Source: Streptomyces sp. MBT53 (GTDB lineage Bacteria; Actinomycetota; Actinomycetes; Streptomycetales; Streptomycetaceae). Taken from it: a stretch of 34,536 nt of DNA. Made by a program: the position numbers and the translations under genes. The stretch is from assembly GCF_016654115.1 (NCBI RefSeq), contig NZ_JAEQAZ010000093.1, positions 1-34,536 on the forward strand, read 5' to 3'. Of this stretch, positions 29,858 to 34,536 are shown piece after piece; the stretch's first letter is position 1; each line of letters opens with the position of its first letter. The notes beneath the pieces are model-generated. The model was not told the DNA's origin, did not search any database, and saw only the letters and a program-made list of their open reading frames with translations.

Positions 29858-30967
29858 ATGTTGGGTTCCGCGAGCACGCTGCCCCTCGTGAGACGTATCG
29901 CGGGAATCGTCCTCGCGGTGTTGCTGATCGGCGGAGTGGTGGCAGCCGTCGTAGCGGGCCGGGACAACGGGGACAAGGGCACGGCAACGAAGACCGTGCG
30001 TGGAGTGATCGGTTCGGAGAAGGCGGACTTCTTCGCCGATCCCGACGTGGTGAAGGCCCTCGCCGCCAAGGGCTTCACCGTGAAGACGGAGACCTCCGGG
30101 TCCTGGGCCATGGAGGGGCGCGACCTCAAGGGGTACGACTTCGCCTTCCCCTCCAGCCAGGCGCCGGCCGACGCGCTCGCCGCCAAGTACAAGGTGCAGC
30201 AGCCCCTGCCGCGGCCCTTCTACTCGCCGCTCGTCGTCGTGGCCCATCGCAGCGCCGCCCAGGTCCTCGCGGCCAACGGGCTCGCCACGCTGGACAAGGG
30301 CCAGGATCGCGGCACGTTGAAAATGGCCGCCTATCTCGATGCGGCCAAGGGTGATCGGACCTGGCAGCAGCTCAAGGGGGCCGACAAACACGGGGAGTTG
30401 ACCGGCACCCTCTACATCGCGACCACCGATCCGGAGACCTCCAACTCGGGTGCTCTCTATCTCGCCGCCGCCTCCTACGTCGCCGACGGTGGTCGGGTGG
30501 CAGCCAGTAGCGCCGATGTCGGTCGCACCGCGCCCCTGATGCGCAAGCTGATCAGCGTGCAGGGCGCCCAACAGTCCAGCTCGGACGGGCCGTTCAGGGA
30601 CTTCATCAGCGGTGCCGGAAATCCGCTGGTCCTGGTGTACGAGTCGCAGGTGGCCTCGCTGCTCCTCGGCAAGCAGCCGGTCGGTGACCTCGTCGTCCTC
30701 TACCCGGACACCACGGCCAACAGCGACCACACGGTCGTACCGCTCACTCCCGAGGGCCGGGCGCTGGGTGAACTCCTCAGCTCCGACCCGACGTTGCGGA
30801 AGCTCGCCGTGCGGTACGGGTTCCGGCCGCAGGGTGACAACGCCGAGTTCTTCGCGGCCACCGCCGCCCACTCCAGCTATCTCAACCAGACGCTGACCGG
30901 TGTCCGGCAGGCGCCCGTGCCCACCTCCACGGTGCTGCACGACATGGCGCGCCGGGCGCACGGTTGA
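29858..30967 (+). CDS. Membrane-anchored periplasmic-binding-protein-like protein
   Basis: The 369-residue protein has one N-terminal helix (RRIAGIVLAVLLIGGVVAAV) and an exported type II solute-binding-like fold. Visible segments are VIGSEKADFFADPDVVKALA, GYDFAFPSSQAPADALAAKY, SPLVVVAHRSAAQVLAANG and TTDPETSNSG (189-198). The TDPxxSNSG motif recurs in the VWA lipoprotein two genes on. The start is unsettled: ATG 29858 has no usable ribosome site, and GTG 29888 (VRRIAGIV) would give a cleaner signal-anchor. It lies 14 bp before TelA and opens the operon. It may sense or present a ligand to the VWA partner (inference). Confidence 0.8.
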   Translation: MLGSASTLPLVRRIAGIVLAVLLIGGVVAAVVAGRDNGDKGTATKTVRGVIGSEKADFFADPDVVKALAAKGFTVKTETSGSWAMEGRDLKGYDFAFPSSQAPADALAAKYKVQQPLPRPFYSPLVVVAHRSAAQVLAANGLATLDKGQDRGTLKMAAYLDAAKGDRTWQQLKGADKHGELTGTLYIATTDPETSNSGALYLAAASYVADGGRVAASSADVGRTAPLMRKLISVQGAQQSSSDGPFRDFISGAGNPLVLVYESQVASLLLGKQPVGDLVVLYPDTTANSDHTVVPLTPEGRALGELLSSDPTLRKLAVRYGFRPQGDNAEFFAATAAHSSYLNQTLTGVRQAPVPTSTVLHDMARRAHG

Positions 30968-30981
30968 CCGGGGGGATCCAC

Positions 30982-32199
30982 ATGAGCAGCAGTTTCAACA
31001 CCAGCCAGAACAGCAGTGAGAACACGCTCAGCGGTGACGACGTCTTCACGCTCACTCCGCCGGAGGCCGTGAAGCCCGTGCCGAGAGAGAAGGCGGGCGG
31101 GCTCGTCCCGGTCGACGACTCGGTCCGTACGGACATGGAGCGCAAGGCCTCCGCCTATGTGGAGGGGCTCGCCGCACTCGACGCCCGGTCGCCCGAGTTC
31201 GCGGGCAAGGTCGGCGAGATCACCGCGCTCGGCGCCGGGGAGATGCGCAGCGCGACCGCGCAGTCCAACCGGATGCTGGAGCGGACGGTGCGCAGTCTGC
31301 CCTCGAAGGGCGGGGACGCCCAGTCGCAGGTGGCGGGCTCGCTCGTCGAACTCCGGCGCGTGGTCGAGGACTTGGACCCGCGTGACCTGCCCTCCTCCAA
31401 GGGACGGAAGTTCCTGTCCCGGCTGCCCGGCGGCAACAAGCTCCGCGACCACGTCGCCAAGTACGCCTCCGCGCAGGGCACGTTGAACAAGATCGTGGGC
31501 TCGCTGCGCGGCGGACAGGACGAACTCCGGCGCGACAACGCCGCGTTGCAGACCGAGCGGGTCCGCCTCTGGGAGACCATGGGCAAGCTCCAGGAGTACG
31601 TGGTCCTCACCCAGGCCCTCGACTCGGCCGTCGAGCACCACATCGCCGGTGTCGAGTCCGGCGACCCCAGCCAGGCCGACACCCTTCGCGCGGACGTCCT
31701 CTTCCCGGTCCGGCAGAAGCACCAGGATCTGCTGACCCAGCTCGCGGTGTGCGCGCAGGGCTACTTGGCGATGGACGTCGTACGGCGCAACAACGACGAA
31801 CTCATCAAGGGCGTGGACCGGGCGGCCACGACCACCGTCGCGGCCCTGCGGATCTCGGTCATGCTCGCCTCCGCGCTCGAGAACCAGCGCAAGGTCGTCG
31901 ACCAGGTCAACGCCCTGCGCGGGACGACCGAGGATCTGATCCGGGGCAACGCGGAGATGCTGGCCACGCAGAGCGGCGAGATCCAGCGCATCGCGGCCGA
32001 CCCGGCGGTGGGCGCGGAGACGCTGCGCACCGCGTTCCAGCAGATCTACCGCACGCTCGACGCCATCGACACCTACAAGGTCCAGGCGACCGAGGTGATG
32101 GCGGCGACCGTGGAGTCCCTGACCTCCGAACTCCAGAACGCCAGCTCGTACTTGGAGCGGAGCCGGTCGCAGAGCGCGCTGGAGGGTGGTCTCGGATGA
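30982..32199 (+). CDS. TelA-family toxic anion resistance protein
   Basis: The 405-residue, mostly helical cytoplasmic protein has the TelA/KlaA pattern: LTPPEAVKPVPREKAGGLVP, FLSRLPGGNKLRDHVAKYAS, NKIVGSLRGGQDELRRDNAA, LDSAVEHHIAGVE, RADVLFPVRQKHQDLLTQLA, AMDVVRRNNDELIKGVDRA and LIRGNAEMLATQSGEIQR. Members are tied to tellurite and other stress resistance, but their biochemistry is unclear. ATG 30982 is chosen for GGGGGG 6 bases upstream; a TTG at 30964 overlapping the previous stop is less likely. Its stop overlaps the VWA start (ATGA), implying coupled translation. Confidence 0.92.
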   Translation: MSSSFNTSQNSSENTLSGDDVFTLTPPEAVKPVPREKAGGLVPVDDSVRTDMERKASAYVEGLAALDARSPEFAGKVGEITALGAGEMRSATAQSNRMLERTVRSLPSKGGDAQSQVAGSLVELRRVVEDLDPRDLPSSKGRKFLSRLPGGNKLRDHVAKYASAQGTLNKIVGSLRGGQDELRRDNAALQTERVRLWETMGKLQEYVVLTQALDSAVEHHIAGVESGDPSQADTLRADVLFPVRQKHQDLLTQLAVCAQGYLAMDVVRRNNDELIKGVDRAATTTVAALRISVMLASALENQRKVVDQVNALRGTTEDLIRGNAEMLATQSGEIQRIAADPAVGAETLRTAFQQIYRTLDAIDTYKVQATEVMAATVESLTSELQNASSYLERSRSQSALEGGLG

Positions 32200-33734
32200 G
32201 ACGCCTCCTCGCGCTCGCACTCGGTACGGCCGCCCTGCTCACCGCCTGCACATCGACGCAGGACACGAAGACCGAGACCGACAACGCACCCCGGCCCGGC
32301 ACCCTCCGCGTCCTCGCCTCCAGTGAACTCAGCGACATGACCCCGGTGTTCGACCAGGTCCGCAAGGACACCGGCATCACGATCCGCCCCACCTACATGG
32401 GCACCCTGGACGCGGTGGACCTGCTGGCGAAGGGCAAGGTCGACGGGCAGTACGACGCGCTGTGGCTGTCGTCCAACGACTATCTGCGGCTACGGCCCGA
32501 CGCGGCGAAGAAGGTCGTCTCGGAGACGTCGATCATGTCGAGCCCGGTCGCGATCGGGGTGAAGACGGCCACCGTCACCTCCCTGGGGTGGCAGCCGGAG
32601 AAGGTCACCTGGTCTCAGGTCGAACAGGCCGTCCAGGACGGCAAGTTGACCTACGGCATGACCGACCCGGCCCGCTCCAACTCGGGTTTCTCCACCCTCG
32701 TCTCGGTCGCCTCCGCGCTCTCCGGCGCCCAGTCGGCGCTCACCGACGCGGACGTCACCAAGGCGACTCCCCGGCTGAAGGAGTTCTTCAAGGGGCAGAA
32801 GCTGACGTCGGGTTCGTCGGGCTGGCTCGCGCAGGCGTACCAACGCCGGGGGAACGTCGACGCGTTGCTCAACTACGAGTCCGTCCTCAAGGGCATCCCG
32901 GGTCTGACCGTGATCCGCCCGAGCGACGGGGTCGTCACCGCCGACTACCCGCTGACCTCCCTCGCCTCGACGGACTCCACGACCCGCGACAACGTCCGCC
33001 GGGTGACGACGGACCTGCGCACGGACGCCCTGCAGAAGCTGATCACCACCCGCACACACCGCCGCCCGGTCGTCACCTCGGTACCGCCCGCGTCCGGCCT
33101 GGACACCAGCCGACGGCGTGAACTCCCGTTCCCCGGGAGCCAGTCGGTGGCCGACGGGCTCCTCGACTCGTACGAGAACAAGCTGCGCCGGCCTTCGCGG
33201 ACCGTGTACGTCCTGGACACCTCGGGGTCGATGGCGGGCGACCGGCTGTCGCGGCTGAAGAAGGCGCTCACGGATCTGACCGGCGACTTCCGGCAGCGCG
33301 AGGAGGTCACGCTGATGCCGTTCGGGTCGGGCGTGAAGAGCGTGAAGACGCATGTGGTGAGTCCGAGCGACCCGAAGGCCGGACTCGACGCGATCCGCGC
33401 GGACACCAAGTCGCTCAGCGCCGACGGGAACACCGCGATCTACACCTCGCTGGAGAAGGCGTACGAGCATCTCGGCACCGGCGGCGACACGTTCACGTCG
33501 ATCGTGCTGATGACGGACGGCGAGAACACCACCGGCGCGAAGGCCGAGGCGTTCGACGGCTTCTACGGCCAACTGCCCGCCGCCCAGCGGGAGATCCCCG
33601 TCTTTCCCATCCTCTTCGGCGACTCGGACAAGGCGGAGTTGCAGCACATCGCCGACCTGACCGGCGGCCGTCTCTTCGATGCCCAGAAGGGCTCGCTGGA
33701 CGGCGCCTTCGAGGAGATCCGTGGCTACCAGTAA
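32196..33734 (+). CDS. Lipoprotein fusing a solute-binding-like domain to a VWA domain
   Basis: The 512-residue protein has a lipoprotein signal (RRLLALALGTAALLTAC, lipobox LTAC), a type II binding-protein-like domain (about 34-285; LRVLASSELSDMTPVFDQV, YDALWLSSNDYLRL, TDPARSNSG at 156-164), and a von Willebrand A domain (about 330-512). The MIDAS motif is D341-T-S343-G-S345, followed by the later Thr/Asp positions in NTAIYTSL and LMTDGENTTG. It is probably tethered to the outer face of the membrane and uses metal-dependent adhesion to a partner. Start ATG 32196 overlaps the TelA stop by 4 bp with GGAGG upstream. Confidence 0.92.
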   Translation: MRRLLALALGTAALLTACTSTQDTKTETDNAPRPGTLRVLASSELSDMTPVFDQVRKDTGITIRPTYMGTLDAVDLLAKGKVDGQYDALWLSSNDYLRLRPDAAKKVVSETSIMSSPVAIGVKTATVTSLGWQPEKVTWSQVEQAVQDGKLTYGMTDPARSNSGFSTLVSVASALSGAQSALTDADVTKATPRLKEFFKGQKLTSGSSGWLAQAYQRRGNVDALLNYESVLKGIPGLTVIRPSDGVVTADYPLTSLASTDSTTRDNVRRVTTDLRTDALQKLITTRTHRRPVVTSVPPASGLDTSRRRELPFPGSQSVADGLLDSYENKLRRPSRTVYVLDTSGSMAGDRLSRLKKALTDLTGDFRQREEVTLMPFGSGVKSVKTHVVSPSDPKAGLDAIRADTKSLSADGNTAIYTSLEKAYEHLGTGGDTFTSIVLMTDGENTTGAKAEAFDGFYGQLPAAQREIPVFPILFGDSDKAELQHIADLTGGRLFDAQKGSLDGAFEEIRGYQ

Positions 33735-34332
33735 GTTCCTCGGCTACCTGGAGTCCCGCAAGAACCTCACGGGCAGCGCGTGCGGGCTGCTCGGGCTGGT
33801 GCTGACGTTCGTGGGGGTGGCGGGGCCGTACTGGCCGGTCGTGGTCGTGGGGCTGTACGGCGCGGGTGCGCTGATCGCGCCGCCGGAGCGGCCGCCGCTG
33901 CCCGACTTCCCGGATCCGTCGGCCCAACTGGCGGAACTGCGCGACGACTTCGAGAAGCTGGGCGGCTATCTCACCGCGATCGAGCTGCCGCCCGCCGCCG
34001 ACGGCCGGCTCACCGAGCTGACCCAGCTCCTCGCGGGGCTGCTCGATCCGCGGGTCACCCAGGATCTCGCGCAGGATCCGGAGGGCGTGCACATCCTGTC
34101 GCGGGCGATCCGGCAGGACGTGCCGGAGGCCGTCGACACGTTCGTACGGACGCGGTGGTGGACGCGGCTGGCGCCGGGCGCCGAGCCTCCGGAACGGCAT
34201 CTGGAGCGGCAGTTGACGGTGCTTCAGGAGGAGGCGCAGGGGCTGGCGGCGAACCTGCGTGAGGTGGAGGCGCGGCGGCAGGAGTCGCACACGCGGTATC
34301 TGGAGGACCGGGGGCGTTCTCAGAGCAGTTGA
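33721..34332 (+). CDS. Two-helix membrane protein with coiled C-terminus, XpaC-like
   Basis: The 203-residue protein starts at GTG 33721 (VATSKFLGYLESRKNLTG), with GAGGAG 4 bases upstream, and overlaps the VWA stop by 14 bp. Two hydrophobic segments (about 18-35 and 38-53) are followed by LPDFPDPSAQLAELRDDFEK and a helical C-terminal half ending LQEEAQGLAANLREVEARRQ. This N-terminal hairpin plus helical domain, beside TelA, resembles XpaC-type proteins that often neighbour TelA in firmicutes. The resemblance is in layout, not clear sequence identity. It probably works with TelA at the membrane. Confidence 0.75.
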   Translation: MATSKFLGYLESRKNLTGSACGLLGLVLTFVGVAGPYWPVVVVGLYGAGALIAPPERPPLPDFPDPSAQLAELRDDFEKLGGYLTAIELPPAADGRLTELTQLLAGLLDPRVTQDLAQDPEGVHILSRAIRQDVPEAVDTFVRTRWWTRLAPGAEPPERHLERQLTVLQEEAQGLAANLREVEARRQESHTRYLEDRGRSQSS

Positions 34333-34536
34333 GTCACGACGATCAGCAGGACGAGCGCGAGGAGCACGGCGCCCACCACCTTCAACGGGCCCAGGCCGAC
34401 GGCCGGTTCGGCCGGGGGAGGTACCGGTACCGGCTGGCGTACCGGCGGGTTGAACACGTCGTGTCCTGTCACCGCGGCGCGGGTGCACCACGGGCAGGTC
34501 GGGAGGTGGGAGCCGTAGGTGTGCAGGGGGCGGGTC
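34320..34536 (-). CDS. Partial zinc-ribbon protein with C-terminal membrane tail (5' end off window)
   Basis: The minus-strand frame ending at TGA 34320-34322 is open to the right edge (71 residues seen). It reads YGSHLPTCPWCTRAAVTGHD, a probable zinc site, then a Pro-rich linker, then VVGAVLLALVLLIVVTQLL, a C-terminal transmembrane tail. Third codon positions are strongly GC, as in a real gene. Its end overlaps the end of the XpaC-like gene by 13 bp. A CPWC knuckle of this kind occurs in helix-hairpin-helix kinases linked to tellurium-type stress loci, so that is one possibility; the missing N-terminal part would decide it. Confidence 0.65.
   Translation of the reverse strand, partial: TRPLHTYGSHLPTCPWCTRAAVTGHDVFNPPVRQPVPVPPPAEPAVGLGPLKVVGAVLLALVLLIVVTQLL

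Noticed and set aside
1..34536. CRISPR arrays, tRNA/rRNA genes, insertion sequences or phage genes
   Set aside because: None was seen: there are no regularly spaced repeats with spacers, no tRNA-like cloverleaf, and no transposase or phage structural motif in any supported frame.

Overview
The base composition, heavy use of GC-rich codons, GTG starts, twin GGAGG-type ribosome sites and gene families (SigE-family sigma factor, secreted chitinase with DasR-like boxes, M14 carboxypeptidase, TelA/VWA operon) point to a Streptomyces or very close actinobacterial chromosome. No tRNA, rRNA, CRISPR array, insertion sequence or phage gene was recognised. All family names come from reading the translated sequence, not from a search.

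Region 1 (1-13160, almost all minus strand) is a complete-looking Tad/Flp type IVb pilus and secretion locus. In transcription order it holds a zinc-ribbon protein, CpaB, CpaE/TadZ, two TadE-like pseudopilins, the ATPase TadA, the platform proteins TadB and TadC, a histidine kinase and NarL-type response regulator, a 77-residue Flp pilin, a TadG-like protein, a lipoprotein and an OmpA-family protein. A second pilin-like protein, fused behind a multi-pass membrane module, runs off the left edge. One plus-strand gene of unknown function (820-1332) interrupts the series. No prepilin peptidase (TadV/CpaA) is present. Tandem GGGCCCAATC-type boxes lie upstream of both pilin-type genes, and the set before the Flp pilin sits just upstream of a good promoter, where an activator would bind. 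The adjacent two-component pair is the obvious candidate regulator.

Region 2 (13161-20109) is a run of secreted and regulatory genes. It contains a GH18 chitinase with two DasR-like operators and a perfect 17-bp terminator stem, an MT0933-type antitoxin-like protein, a coding-like fragment, a SigE-family sigma factor with a candidate membrane partner, a secreted M14 zinc carboxypeptidase, an acidic PH-like protein, and a decayed 3' end of a GntP permease gene.

Region 3 (20126-26982) is a divergent catabolic cluster. On the minus strand are PfkB sugar kinase, IclR regulator, RidA and GntP permease, the first three joined by 4-bp ATGA overlaps. On the plus strand are a fold-III PLP deaminase and an N-acyl-D-amino-acid deacylase. 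The 138-bp divergent gap has a promoter and a perfect GTTGCAA-GGA-TTGCAAC palindrome. The gene set could serve D-amino acids, but it also matches, step for step, a route from N-acetyl-D-glucosaminate through D-glucosaminate to 2-keto-3-deoxygluconate (KDG) and its phosphate. This is the most interesting hypothesis in the window.

Region 4 (26984-34536) holds a secreted serine protease, an AlaA-like aminotransferase that appears to be leaderless, a small helical protein behind a palindrome-containing promoter, a dispersed intergenic repeat, and a four-gene operon (binding-protein-like, TelA, binding-protein/VWA lipoprotein, XpaC-like membrane protein). The operon collides tail to tail with a partial zinc-ribbon, tail-anchored gene at the right edge.
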